A stretch of DNA of 34,471 nt from Dysgonamonadaceae bacterium (lineage in GTDB: Bacteria > Bacteroidota > Bacteroidia > Bacteroidales > Azobacteroidaceae), in contig JAITTA010000180.1 of the NCBI GenBank assembly GCA_031287395.1, positions 1 through 34,471 on the forward strand, given 5' to 3'. The position numbers and the translations under genes are program-made. Shown here piece by piece: positions 1-8,591 of the stretch. The notes under the pieces were generated by a model. That model was given only the letters and a program-made list of their open reading frames with translations, ran no database searches and was not told where the DNA came from. Positions within the stretch are counted from its first letter, which is position 1, and each line of letters begins with the position of its first letter.

Positions 1-213
1 CCATCTCCCCAACTGAATGAAAATATTCTATCACGAAGAATCGTTACGCAGGGATGGAATCAGAATCAATTTAAATATGGATCGCTTAAAAGACAATTTG
101 ATGCATATGTTTTTATCAGGGAGAACGTCCTGAACCAAAACATTGAGCGATGTCCATCTTGTTATTTAAGGGAAAGGTTAGACGAAAGGGATAAAAGATA
201 TTATTCTTTTTAA
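1..213 (+). CDS. C-terminal end of an unidentified protein (partial at window edge)
   Basis: An open frame enters from the left edge and runs 70 codons to a TAA at 211-213, one base before the next gene. The visible tail is basic and aromatic and carries a Cys-x-x-Cys pair (ERCPSCYLRERL) about 20 residues from the end. I do not recognise the family. The position directly upstream of a LanC-like protein and two glycosyltransferases makes a peptide-modifying enzyme possible, for example a radical-SAM or pseudo-radical-SAM maturase whose C-terminal cysteines bind a cluster. That is inference from context only. The rest of the gene lies outside the window. Confidence 0.6.
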   Translation, partial: PSPQLNENILSRRIVTQGWNQNQFKYGSLKRQFDAYVFIRENVLNQNIERCPSCYLRERLDERDKRYYSF

Positions 214-214
214 A

Positions 215-895
215 ATGAAAGACAAAATAGAGTTACTGACCCGGATTGCAAGATTCCTGATTTTACGTGGTAGTTTTACTGGTAATATCGGATTGTTACA
301 AGGAAAACTCGGTATTTGTATTTTTTTCTACCGATATGCCCGGTTTACCGGAAAACAGCATTATTTCGATTTCGCCAATAACCTGATCGATGAAATATAC
401 GATGAAATCTGTTTGTGTAACACGAAAGATTTCAGGGACGGTTTGGCCGGTATTTGCTGGGGCGTAGAATACCTCGTCAGGAATGATTATGTCGATGCCG
501 ATGCCGATGTCGTTCTTGCAGATTTGGATGTTCAAATACTGAAAAACGACGTCAGGGCAATGACCGATCCGGGTCTGGAAACCGGATTGGACGGTCTGGC
601 CCATTATGTGCTCGGCAGATGTTTTAATAAGGAAAGCCGCTTGTTTACAACAAAGGAATACATTGCAGATCTCATAGAAAGCATGCAGAAAAATCAGGGT
701 TCTGAGGAATTAATACACCAATTGATAAACCTCAAAGAAGACAGGAAAGTCCGGTATTCGTTTGATATTCTGGACAGAATAGCGAATAAAAGCAAATGGA
801 AAAAAGATGATTTACCCGAAAAACACACGATTGGAATAAGTGATAACGGATTGACGGGAATTGCAATCAATTTGCTGAACAAGATTGAGCCGTGA
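215..895 (+). CDS. Short LanC-like (lanthionine synthetase C family) protein lacking the zinc site
   Basis: This 226-residue protein shows the repeated Gly-rich helix starts of the LanC alpha-toroid: GLLQGKLGI (26-34), FRDGLAGICWG (73-83), GLETGLDGLAH (120-130) and GISDNGLTGIA (207-217). LanC cyclases are usually about 400 residues and bind zinc through a Cys and a Cys-His-Gly motif. No CHG motif is present and the middle of the fold appears shortened, so classical thioether cyclisation is unlikely. It starts one base after the preceding stop and overlaps the next gene by four bases, so all are probably co-transcribed. A scaffold or substrate-recognition role beside the two glycosyltransferases is inference. 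Family assignment rests on the repeat pattern, not on a search. Confidence 0.65.
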   Translation: MKDKIELLTRIARFLILRGSFTGNIGLLQGKLGICIFFYRYARFTGKQHYFDFANNLIDEIYDEICLCNTKDFRDGLAGICWGVEYLVRNDYVDADADVVLADLDVQILKNDVRAMTDPGLETGLDGLAHYVLGRCFNKESRLFTTKEYIADLIESMQKNQGSEELIHQLINLKEDRKVRYSFDILDRIANKSKWKKDDLPEKHTIGISDNGLTGIAINLLNKIEP

Positions 896-2133
896 AAAGG
901 AAGAAGATTTTCATTATCAATAGAATTAGTAGGTCTACTTCCTATGGTATAGGAACTTACGTTTCCCAATTAACTGATTGTCTCCGGCAGACGTTGATTG
1001 AATTCGAGGTTGTTAACTTATTCTCCGACGGAAACGAAATGAAGGTAGAAGAAATGGACGGATACCGGCAAATAACGATCCCTGCCGTAAATATCATTAA
1101 AAAGAATAACCTGCACTATTATACCCGGAGCGTGATCTGTTTACTGAAAGAATTTACTCCACCTGAATCCGATTGCGAGTTGATATTTCATCTTAACTTT
1201 ATGAATTATGAGCATCTTGTGAAAGAGTTGAAGAAAGCATTCAGGTGCAAAATGATTCTTACGGTGCACTATACCAACTGGAGCTTCGCATTATCGGGAG
1301 ATTATAAAAGTCTTGTGAGGATATTGAACACCCGAAAAAAAGAATTAAATGGTTTTGAAAAAAAGATAGCAAATGATTTCAGGGAAGATATCAGGATGAT
1401 TAACCGATGCGACCGCTTGATTTGCATTGCCCGACACTCTTTGGATTCTTTTATTGAAAATTCAAATATCAATAAAAAAAAATGTTTTATCATAAATAAT
1501 GGTTTACGGGATGAATACAAAAAATATTCCGAGGATAAAAAGTGGTCGGTACGGAAAAAATATTTTATAGGTCAATCTACAAAAGTAATCCTTTTTGCCG
1601 GAAGACTTGATCCTGTAAAGGGGGTTGAGTATTTAATAAAATCGTTCAAGAGAATAGTACGAAAACATCCGGACAGCCTTCTTATCATAGCAGGGGAAGG
1701 CAGTTTTAACCTACTGCTCAAGGACTCCGGAGACTGCTGGACAAAAATCATTTTTACAGGTAAACTGGAGAAAAAACAACTCTACGAGTTTTATCAGATA
1801 GCAGATGTAGGAGTTGTTCCCTCGATTCATGAGGAATTCGGATATGTGGCAATAGAAATGATGATGCACCGACTGCCTGTCATAGTGACGAATACGGGAG
1901 GCCTGGCTGAAATTATAGACGACAAGGTGACCGGGTTGAAAGTCCCGGTTGTAGAAAAAGGAGACAGGAATAGAGTCCTTGATATTGCCCTGTTGTCGAA
2001 GAAAATAAAATTGTTAATTGAAAATCCCGGGTTCGCGAGGATTTTAGGCGAAAATGGGCGAAAAAATTTTTTGGAGCAATATGAACTGAAATCTTTTCGA
2101 GAAAACATGTTGAATTTTTATTCGAAATTATAA
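892..2133 (+). CDS. Family 4 (GT-B) glycosyltransferase
   Basis: This 413-residue retaining glycosyltransferase has a GT4-type C-terminal domain. Visible are FAGRLDPVKG at 235-244, where the nucleotide-sugar domain begins, AGEG at 267-270, and the E-x7-E motif in EEFGYVAIEMM (314-324). The N-terminal Rossmann domain opens with IFIINRISRSTSYGIGTYV, the usual glycine-rich acceptor loop. The start is GTG, with a GTGA overlap of the LanC-like gene, suggesting translational coupling. It has no signal peptide and is probably cytoplasmic. Glycosyltransferases of this type occur in Bacteroidales peptide natural-product cassettes, which fits the LanC-like neighbour, but surface-polysaccharide synthesis cannot be excluded. 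The sequence looks more AT-rich than the central operons, which may reflect transfer. Confidence 0.85.
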   Translation: MKRKKIFIINRISRSTSYGIGTYVSQLTDCLRQTLIEFEVVNLFSDGNEMKVEEMDGYRQITIPAVNIIKKNNLHYYTRSVICLLKEFTPPESDCELIFHLNFMNYEHLVKELKKAFRCKMILTVHYTNWSFALSGDYKSLVRILNTRKKELNGFEKKIANDFREDIRMINRCDRLICIARHSLDSFIENSNINKKKCFIINNGLRDEYKKYSEDKKWSVRKKYFIGQSTKVILFAGRLDPVKGVEYLIKSFKRIVRKHPDSLLIIAGEGSFNLLLKDSGDCWTKIIFTGKLEKKQLYEFYQIADVGVVPSIHEEFGYVAIEMMMHRLPVIVTNTGGLAEIIDDKVTGLKVPVVEKGDRNRVLDIALLSKKIKLLIENPGFARILGENGRKNFLEQYELKSFRENMLNFYSKL

Positions 2134-2143
2134 TAACCGATTC

Positions 2144-2908
2144 ATGTATAAAATCCCTTCAATATCATTTTGTATCACCTGCAAGAACCGTTTTCACCAA
2201 ATAAGTCAGACATTACGAAAAAATCTGGATGACAATTATCTGTATAGGAGTTTGATTGAATTTATACTGGTTGATTTCGGCAGTACCGACAGATTACGGG
2301 AATGGATAAGAAATAATTTCATGGAAGATATCCGGAGTGGTTATCTAAAATATTACTATACGGAAGCACTGCCGTTCTGGCATGCCTCTGTAGCCAAGAA
2401 TACTTCACACTTATTGGCGAATAACGAAATTACAGTCAATCTTGATTGTGATAATTATACCGGAAATTTCGGAGGTCGTTTCCTGATACGTCAATTTATC
2501 AAGTATCCTGTAAATTGCCTGATTCACCAGTTTGGGGGCCTTCCCTACGACGGCTCTTTCGGGCGTATCGGCGTGAGAAAAAAACATTTTATTGAAATCG
2601 GAGGATACGACGAAAACTTCGAGCCTATGCTGTATCAGGATGAAGACTTAATGAACCGGTTAAGAGCAACCGGGTTCATTTATATACCTGTTCCCGATTC
2701 AAGGTATAATCGAGCGATTCGTAACACAAAAGAAGAAGGTATCGTTTTTACGAAATCGAAATTGGAATGGTACGAGATGTACCGGGTTAATAAAAACCGG
2801 TCCGAAGAGAATATCAAAAACGGAAATTTCGTCGCTAATTGTGGAAACTGGGGCATAAAAGACAATATTTATGATATCTATGGAAAAGGAGTAAGTGGGT
2901 TATTATAA
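2144..2908 (+). CDS. Family 2-like (GT-A) glycosyltransferase
   Basis: This 254-residue protein has a GT-A fold. It shows SFCITCKNR near the N terminus, ILVDFGSTDR (41-50) as the nucleotide-binding segment, a DxD-like metal site DCD at 101-103, and a C-terminal GGYDE...QDED motif (153-168). The last motif resembles the galactosyltransferase C-terminal domain, where the acidic pair helps bind donor or act as base. It starts 10 bases after the GT4 stop and is the last gene of the + strand cluster. Its stop codon abuts that of the convergent GH13 gene within a shared 6-base palindrome (2903-2908). Donor and acceptor are unknown; glycosylation of the same product as its neighbours is inferred. 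Confidence 0.82.
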   Translation: MYKIPSISFCITCKNRFHQISQTLRKNLDDNYLYRSLIEFILVDFGSTDRLREWIRNNFMEDIRSGYLKYYYTEALPFWHASVAKNTSHLLANNEITVNLDCDNYTGNFGGRFLIRQFIKYPVNCLIHQFGGLPYDGSFGRIGVRKKHFIEIGGYDENFEPMLYQDEDLMNRLRATGFIYIPVPDSRYNRAIRNTKEEGIVFTKSKLEWYEMYRVNKNRSEENIKNGNFVANCGNWGIKDNIYDIYGKGVSGLL

Positions 2909-4594
2909 ATTGCAGTAAAATTTCAAGATCACTCCGTGATTTGCAGGAACTTTGCATTCGATGTATGAATCGGGATTCAAAGCGGTATTTATTTTTTCCC
3001 CGGAAAATAAATTCGTTGCCATAATCTTATTTGAGGATTTGATTTTCATGTATTCGAAAGCATGCGCCGGTAAAAATACGGCTGTATTACTATCTTCATC
3101 GTCAAAATTTGCAATGATCAGCAGAATCTCTTCTTCCGATTGCCTCATAAAGGCGAATTGTTTCTCCGGATTCAAATTCGGATTATTGTAATTGGTATAC
3201 ATCAGGTCGTAGGAAACTCCGTTGGAAATTGCCTTTTCCTCATGACAAAGATTTAATAATTTATGATAGAAATTTCGGATTTCCTTTTGTTCTTTTGTCA
3301 GATTTTTTGTTCCGAATTGTCCGTCATTGTACCATTTTCGAAGCGATTCGACACTCCAGTAATCAAAAATACTGGTTCTGCCGTTTTTGCCGCTGAATCC
3401 TTCCGCGTCCATTCCGCGTTCTCCCAGTTCCTGGCCGGAGTACACCATCAATGGGTTGGTATATAAAGCAGCTGCTACCACCATTGCCGGAAAAGCTTTC
3501 TTCGGATTACCGGCAAAAAAATCCGAAGCGATGCGTTGTTCGTCATGATTTTCGAGAAAATACAACATTTTATCCCGGATGTCATCTAAGGATTGCCAGC
3601 AGTGTGTGATGGCCGCTGCGCTTTGTTCGCCTCTGATGATCCTGCGTAAAGTATCGTACAAACCGACTTTGTCATACAGGTAGTCGAATTTGCCATCCCA
3701 AATAAATGCCCTGTAAGCATCAGGATTGTAGATTTCTGCAATAAAATCGATGTTTTGGTATTTTTTCTTTACTTGAGGAATAACCCAGCCCCAAAATTCC
3801 ACGGGCACCATCTCTGCCATATCGCAGCGGAAGACATCTGTCTTTTTCGAGGCCCAGAATAATAGTATTTGTAACATTTTATGCCAGGTATCGGGTACCG
3901 GGTTAAAATGACAGTGGTGTCCACCCAAGTAATCGATTCCATAGTTCAATTTAGTGGTTTCATACCAGTCGTAGATTCCGGGATGAGCATCGAACCGGTC
4001 GTTCCCTGTTGCTTTAGCAGGATATTCTTCATATTTGATCCCGTTGTGATCGGATAAATCGAAGTCCGGCGACCATTTCTGTCCCGGAATATAATAGAAA
4101 TTATTGTTTCTGTCGAAAGAGGTATGAGGGTTGTCGTTTTCACCCAAGTCGCAGATGCCTTTAGGTTTTACGTCCGATCGGTATTGGCGGGCAACATGGT
4201 TAGGAACAAAATCTATAACAACTTTTAATCCTGCCTGGTGTGTCCGTTCTATCAGGGATTCGAATTCCCGCATTCGTTCGGAAACCTGGGTGGCCAGATC
4301 CGGATCAATATCAAAATAATCTTTGATGGCATAGGGAGAACCCGCCATGCCTTTCACCACAGCCGGGTGATCTTTTGCAATTCCCTGTTCCGAATAGTCT
4401 GTTTTAGTTGCGTGTTCAATCAGGCCGGTGTACCAGATATGAGTATATCCCATTTTTTTTATTTCCGCCAAGGCTTTTTTAGAGAAATCAGCCAATTTTC
4501 CCGAGCCGTTTTCTTCAATTGTTCCATTTGGTTTGTTGGTTGCATTGGTATTGCCAAACAGGCGGGGCAGCACTTGATAGATCTGTATTTTCAT
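2903..4594 (-). CDS. Cytoplasmic alpha-amylase family (GH13) glycoside hydrolase
   Basis: This 563-residue protein has the complete GH13 catalytic set: DFVPNH (128-133), FRCDMAEM with nucleophile Asp258, FIAEIYNP with acid/base Glu287, and FLENHDEQR with the stabilising Asp351. A beta-rich C-terminal domain follows from about residue 480. There is no signal peptide, so it should act in the cytoplasm on imported or stored alpha-glucans or maltodextrins; the exact specificity is not readable. It is not part of a starch-utilisation locus: no susR, neopullulanase or alpha-glucosidase is nearby. It lies 67 bases downstream of the RRM gene, beyond a terminator. No clear promoter is visible in that gap, so it may depend on readthrough. 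Confidence 0.9.
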   Translation of the reverse strand: MKIQIYQVLPRLFGNTNATNKPNGTIEENGSGKLADFSKKALAEIKKMGYTHIWYTGLIEHATKTDYSEQGIAKDHPAVVKGMAGSPYAIKDYFDIDPDLATQVSERMREFESLIERTHQAGLKVVIDFVPNHVARQYRSDVKPKGICDLGENDNPHTSFDRNNNFYYIPGQKWSPDFDLSDHNGIKYEEYPAKATGNDRFDAHPGIYDWYETTKLNYGIDYLGGHHCHFNPVPDTWHKMLQILLFWASKKTDVFRCDMAEMVPVEFWGWVIPQVKKKYQNIDFIAEIYNPDAYRAFIWDGKFDYLYDKVGLYDTLRRIIRGEQSAAAITHCWQSLDDIRDKMLYFLENHDEQRIASDFFAGNPKKAFPAMVVAAALYTNPLMVYSGQELGERGMDAEGFSGKNGRTSIFDYWSVESLRKWYNDGQFGTKNLTKEQKEIRNFYHKLLNLCHEEKAISNGVSYDLMYTNYNNPNLNPEKQFAFMRQSEEEILLIIANFDDEDSNTAVFLPAHAFEYMKIKSSNKIMATNLFSGEKINTALNPDSYIECKVPANHGVILKFYCNL

Positions 4595-4610
4595 GTTTTA
4601 AATTATAATT

Positions 4611-4640
4611 TAAAAAGGCGAACCTATCGGCCCGCCTTTT
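4611..4640 (-). terminator. Intrinsic terminator of the RRM gene
   Basis: An 8-bp stem (4613-4620 with 4633-4640, AAAAGGCG/CGCCTTTT) and a 12-base loop lie 21 bases after the RRM stop on the minus strand. On that strand the stem's 3' arm runs into a short T-tract. It separates the RRM gene from GH13. Confidence 0.75.
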
Positions 4641-4661
4641 CTTCATATTGATAGTTAGCGA

Positions 4662-4967
4662 TTAATATCTATCCCTACCATAACCTCCGCCGCGATTGTT
4701 GTTGAATTCGCGTCTTGGTCTTTCTTCTCTCGGACGAGCTTCGGATACAGAGATTGTCCTTCCGTCGAATTCAGCTCCATTCAATTCTGCAATAGCTTTT
4801 GCTGCGGCAGTGTTGTCATCCATTTCAACGAATCCATAACCTTTAGATCTTCCGGTCATACGATCGGTAACAACTTTAGCTGAAGTGATGTTTCCATACT
4901 CTTCGAAAAGATTTGATAAATCGGCATCGTTTACCTTGAAACTCAAACCTGCAATAAAAATGTTCAT
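4662..4967 (-). CDS. RRM-domain RNA-binding protein
   Basis: This 101-residue protein is a single RNA recognition motif with RNP2 (IFIAGL, 3-8) and RNP1 (KGYGFVEM, 42-49). A short Arg/Gly/Asn-rich tail (about 78-101) ends in RGGGYGRDRY. Small RRM proteins of this type are common in Bacteroidetes, which lack Hfq in many lineages, and act as global post-transcriptional regulators binding single-stranded RNA. The aromatic residues needed for RNA stacking in RNP1 are intact. It is transcribed from its own promoter with a leader of about 120 bases and ends in a terminator. An upstream frame across its leader has no support as a protein. Confidence 0.93.
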   Translation of the reverse strand: MNIFIAGLSFKVNDADLSNLFEEYGNITSAKVVTDRMTGRSKGYGFVEMDDNTAAAKAIAELNGAEFDGRTISVSEARPREERPRREFNNNRGGGYGRDRY

Positions 4968-5097
4968 TCTGTAAAAAAATAAAAATGTAAATAAATAAAA
5001 TAACCAGATGAGGAATTATCGCAGTGAAATAACAAAAAAACGAAGTAAAACTCGAAAAATGGAAATATCTCTGTTATAAAGTACTCATATGTCGCGG

Positions 5098-5127
5098 CAA
5101 AGATACTTGAATTAGTTGAATATACAA
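5098..5127 (-). promoter_or_regulatory. Bacteroidetes-type promoter of the RRM gene
   Basis: On the minus strand a -7 box TATCTTTG (5098-5105) lies 19 bases from a -33 TTG (5125-5127), matching the Bacteroidetes sigma-ABfr pattern. Transcription should begin near 5091, giving an AU-rich leader of about 120 bases, long enough for regulation by temperature or by the protein itself (inference). Confidence 0.75.
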
Positions 5128-5159
5128 GTTTTTTTATAAAAAAAAATGAAAGAAGTGAT

Positions 5160-6299
5160 TTACTTGTCAAAAATACCGGTCAGGAATTTTGATAATTCTT
5201 CTCCTCTCAGATTTTGCGCAACGATAATTCCTTGCGGGTCGATGAGGTAATTCTGGGGAACTGCCCGGATACCGTACATCACAGCAACTTCGTTACTCCA
5301 GGACTTCAGGTCGGAGACTTGAGGCCAGGTCAATCCGTCTTTTTCGATGGCATTGATCCAAGCTGTTTTCCCTTTTTTATCATCAAGAGAAACCCCCAGG
5401 ATTTCGAATCCTTTGTCCTTGTATTGAGCATACGCCTTAACTAAATTTGGGTTTTCCGCGCGGCAAGGGCCACACCAGGAAGCCCAGAAATCGAGTAGAA
5501 CATATTTTCCCCGGAAATCAGACAATTTTACCGGACGATCATTGGGGTCGTTCTGTGTGAAATCGGGAGCAGTATTTCCGACCTTGATGTTTTTTTCGGC
5601 GTTGATCCGTTGAGCAAAGGCTTTGCCATCACGCGTATCACGGTGTTTTTTATTGATAGCGTTGAAGATGGGTTCTATTTCCTTGACGTTGAAGTTGTTT
5701 GTTCCTGCTTCGGATAGAGCGACGATACTGAAGAACGAATCCGGATGATTTTTCGCGTATTGTTTCTGTTTGTTTGCCCGTTCGTCGAGTAAGGCGCGGT
5801 ATTCCCGGTTCAGTGCATTGGTAAAAGTCGTATCTTTTTGTTGTTCAGGCGAAGCCGCGGCATATTTTTTATTCATTTTAGCAGCCAGATCCTGTACCTG
5901 TCCGCCGACTTTTTGCAGGTAATCCAGGTGGGCGGCATTGATGGGAGAATTTTGAAATACAATGTTTTGCAAGGAATCGGGAGATTGTAACTTTACTGTT
6001 CCGGGTTCCAGATACAAATAGTAAATATGATTGGCTTGCGCCGCCGGAATCATTCCTTGTCCGGAATAATCCAGGATCAGTCTGGAAGCAGCGGGTCCGC
6101 CGATGAGTCCTTTAAAAGAAAACGTTCCTTTATCCAGGAATGTGGAATCGTTATGTTCTTCTCCACTCCAGTAACTGAAATAGATTTTAGCCGGAGCATT
6201 CAGGTTTCCGATCTTACCTTCCAGGATAAACGTTTTATCTTGTGCTTGTCCGAATGTAGATAACAAGCAGCATACTACTAAGATAATCAAATGTTTCAT
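5160..6299 (-). CDS. TlpA/AhpC-type thioredoxin with N-terminal DUF4369-like domain
   Basis: This 379-residue exported protein has a signal peptide (about 1-20, ending FGQAQ), a beta-rich DUF4369-like domain (about 24-115), a helical linker, and a C-terminal thioredoxin fold starting at about 240. The redox centre WCGPC is intact at 275-279, followed later by the cis-proline segment RAVPQNY. It should be a periplasmic or envelope thiol-disulfide reductant. It is the last gene of the SusC/SusD operon, 16 bases after the PKD-like gene. Its partner is unknown; reduction of disulfides in imported cargo or in neighbouring lipoproteins is possible but inferred. Confidence 0.9.
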   Translation of the reverse strand: MKHLIILVVCCLLSTFGQAQDKTFILEGKIGNLNAPAKIYFSYWSGEEHNDSTFLDKGTFSFKGLIGGPAASRLILDYSGQGMIPAAQANHIYYLYLEPGTVKLQSPDSLQNIVFQNSPINAAHLDYLQKVGGQVQDLAAKMNKKYAAASPEQQKDTTFTNALNREYRALLDERANKQKQYAKNHPDSFFSIVALSEAGTNNFNVKEIEPIFNAINKKHRDTRDGKAFAQRINAEKNIKVGNTAPDFTQNDPNDRPVKLSDFRGKYVLLDFWASWCGPCRAENPNLVKAYAQYKDKGFEILGVSLDDKKGKTAWINAIEKDGLTWPQVSDLKSWSNEVAVMYGIRAVPQNYLIDPQGIIVAQNLRGEELSKFLTGIFDK

Positions 6300-6315
6300 A
6301 TGTGCAGAATTTATT

Positions 6316-7719
6316 TTATTGTAAATCTTTTCTTATGTAAATGTCGACGGGTTCTCCTTCAAATCCGTCGATTGTTTGAACAATCTCGCCGTTATGTCCT
6401 ACCGAGATATCCAGCCAATGTAAGCGACCGTTTTCTCCGACCGCGATCATCTCCGAACTGACTGTTTTCAGCATGCTTACATTGCTTGCAAATTGGGCGG
6501 AAATCGGTTCTATGCTTTCGTTCAACGGATTGTACTTATATACTTTGTTTCCGGAAGTAAAATAGAAAACTTCCAGACCCGGTAATAAGATCCATTTGGT
6601 GTCGTCTCGAATCAGGTCGGGACGGGAGAATTCCCTTTTGTATTGGGTAATTACCATTTGGCCTCCGGTAGAAAATTTCAACTCCTGTATTTTTCCTGCA
6701 TTATCCTTTCCGAAGAGGTAAAATGCCGAATTGGATGGCAATAAGGTAATCAGTTCCAAACCTCTGTTTGCCGGGTCGAAAACGGGCGGTGGACCGGGCA
6801 TTGCCGTGGCGTCGAAGAAAAGTCTTCCCGGAGGAATGAAGCAGATCAAAGACTTTTTCACCGGGTTGTAACCCCATACGAATGTTTTATCGGGACTGGC
6901 GGCCAGGACGGGAGCCACTTCGTAATCGCCTTGTATCGGAGTTCCGAAGTAGCCGTAAGCAGGACTCAGGTAATAAGTTTCGAAAGCTCCGGTATAAAAT
7001 TTGCCGTTGACAACGCCACACATGGTGGCATCGTCTCTCGGAATGAATGGACCGGCTGCAATTTCACCTTTGGGTATCGAGAAAAAGTTTTCCCGGAAAA
7101 ATTTGATACGGGTCATATTGCTGGCGTCAATCTGTACGCCGGGGTTTTCTTTATCGGAAGAGATGATCCAATATCCCAGGTAGGGTTTTCCGGTCATATT
7201 CTGGTGTTGCAGCGGTACGATCTGGAGCAGTTTGGGCAAATCTTCGTGGTACATATTTCCGTAGATATTTTCCTGAACGACGCCGTCCGGTTTGATAAAC
7301 GAAAGTTGTCCATGGCCGTTGTTGGAAGTCAGCAATACGGTTCCTTCGTTAAAAGCCGTATTTCCGTAAATGGAAAAGGGGAAGAAGTACTTCATTCCGT
7401 TGCTTTTGTCTGTTACGGCCAGGCGGGCGGAATATAATTTGGCGCCGAGTGCAAAGAATATATCTAATTTGGCGCCTTCATAGCGGTGATCCGTCATCTG
7501 GTCGGGATCGATGATGGTCCATTCGAACGACAATAAATCTTTGTTATAGAATTTGACCTCTGGTTCTATGACCAATTGGTCGCCGACAAAAACCGAATAT
7601 ACGCTGTCGATTTTGACAACCGGCGTTTCGGGTTCGGTATAATCGTAATTCCCATTGTCTTCAATGCAAGAAACAAAGAAGGCGGTAAGTCCGATGAAGA
7701 ATATAATTAAATGTTTCAT
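6316..7719 (-). CDS. PKD-like family lipoprotein of a SusCD operon
   Basis: This lipoprotein of 467 residues begins at the ATG at 7717-7719. A further upstream in-frame ATG (7776) would overlap the previous gene and spoil the signal peptide. From the chosen start, MKHLIIFFIGLTAFFVSC is a type II signal with the lipid-anchored Cys at 18, followed by Asp/Glu/Asn residues that fit export to the outer membrane surface. The N-terminal 60-150 region resembles a PKD-like Ig fold; the remainder looks like repeated beta strands, possibly a propeller. It lies 22 bases after the DUF4843-like gene. It probably helps SusD capture ligand at the surface; the ligand is unknown. Confidence 0.8.
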   Translation of the reverse strand: MKHLIIFFIGLTAFFVSCIEDNGNYDYTEPETPVVKIDSVYSVFVGDQLVIEPEVKFYNKDLLSFEWTIIDPDQMTDHRYEGAKLDIFFALGAKLYSARLAVTDKSNGMKYFFPFSIYGNTAFNEGTVLLTSNNGHGQLSFIKPDGVVQENIYGNMYHEDLPKLLQIVPLQHQNMTGKPYLGYWIISSDKENPGVQIDASNMTRIKFFRENFFSIPKGEIAAGPFIPRDDATMCGVVNGKFYTGAFETYYLSPAYGYFGTPIQGDYEVAPVLAASPDKTFVWGYNPVKKSLICFIPPGRLFFDATAMPGPPPVFDPANRGLELITLLPSNSAFYLFGKDNAGKIQELKFSTGGQMVITQYKREFSRPDLIRDDTKWILLPGLEVFYFTSGNKVYKYNPLNESIEPISAQFASNVSMLKTVSSEMIAVGENGRLHWLDISVGHNGEIVQTIDGFEGEPVDIYIRKDLQ

Positions 7720-7741
7720 TTCTTTATGAGTATAAAGGTTA

Positions 7742-8578
7742 TCAATACAAAATATTTTCTCCGTTTTCATCGACAAAATAATATTTCCCGACGGAACTTT
7801 CCCATTTCAGCAAATAATTTTTCTCCGGAGTTGTTTTGAGATAAAACCGGTAGTTGTTATCCGCCTGTTTGTCCAAAGCATATTCCGGATGATTTTCCGT
7901 CCATGTAAACGGGTTGTTCAGGAATGCCTTGTATTCGGAGATATGATACAGCGCTTTAGGCGTAAGCATAAATCCGTCTGGGGCGCTGGGATTATGCAAG
8001 GCTTTTGTCCCCGAAGAAACCAAAAACAAATAATGTTTGGCACGGGAATACAGTCCTAGTTCACTCATCCAGAATTTCCACCAGTCGGGTTCTTCCAGTC
8101 GGCTCGAAAAGATGATATTGGCTGCAATCAAGTGTGGAAATTTAGTAGAGAAATCTTCGGAATCAATTAGCCGGAGTGATAACATCAGGGTAGAGTCCAT
8201 CATTATTTCATCGGTATTCCGCAAGGTTACCGGCAGCAGGAAAGTTCCGGAGTCGGCTTCCATGGTATAAGTATCGGACAGAGGGGTGTAATGCAAGCCT
8301 GACTGGGCTGTTGTCAGCGAATCGACTACTTCCAGATGGAAACTACGCATTTTTGGGATGCGATTTCCCGATATTTTAACGGGAAGATAAAGAGTGACCT
8401 CCACTACGTCGAGGGTAGTATCGGCAAAAGAAAACAAGATACGATTATTTTCCGGATTTTCAAAATAAAAATAGATATTATCGCGGTTCGAGTGATAAAT
8501 ATCGACTTTGTCTTCGGTGCATGCCGTAAATACGAATATCCACAACATCGTTAGGTATAATAAGTTTAATTTCTTCAT
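7742..8578 (-). CDS. DUF4843-like lipoprotein of a SusCD operon
   Basis: The ATG at 8576-8578 gives a 278-residue protein with a clean lipoprotein signal, MKKLNLLYLTMLWIFVFTAC, lipid-anchored Cys at 20. A longer frame from 8617 would overlap susD and bury the signal. The mature part is predicted beta-rich with LPVKISGN and LPVTLRN segments, like the Calx-beta/DUF4843 lipoproteins encoded after SusD in many Bacteroidetes loci. It starts 13 bases after the SusD stop. Function is unknown beyond likely surface exposure and cooperation with the SusCD transporter. Confidence 0.78.
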   Translation of the reverse strand: MKKLNLLYLTMLWIFVFTACTEDKVDIYHSNRDNIYFYFENPENNRILFSFADTTLDVVEVTLYLPVKISGNRIPKMRSFHLEVVDSLTTAQSGLHYTPLSDTYTMEADSGTFLLPVTLRNTDEIMMDSTLMLSLRLIDSEDFSTKFPHLIAANIIFSSRLEEPDWWKFWMSELGLYSRAKHYLFLVSSGTKALHNPSAPDGFMLTPKALYHISEYKAFLNNPFTWTENHPEYALDKQADNNYRFYLKTTPEKNYLLKWESSVGKYYFVDENGENILY

Positions 8579-8591
8579 GATTGCGCTGTTT

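Noticed and set aside
2903-4594. GH13 as part of a starch-utilisation locus with the SusCD operon
   Set aside because: A separate promoter and terminator-bearing RRM gene lies between them, and no other amylolytic gene or susR is present.
4238-4651. A + strand ORF opposite the GH13 N terminus
   Set aside because: Antisense shadow; Phe/Cys-rich composition and no recognisable motif.
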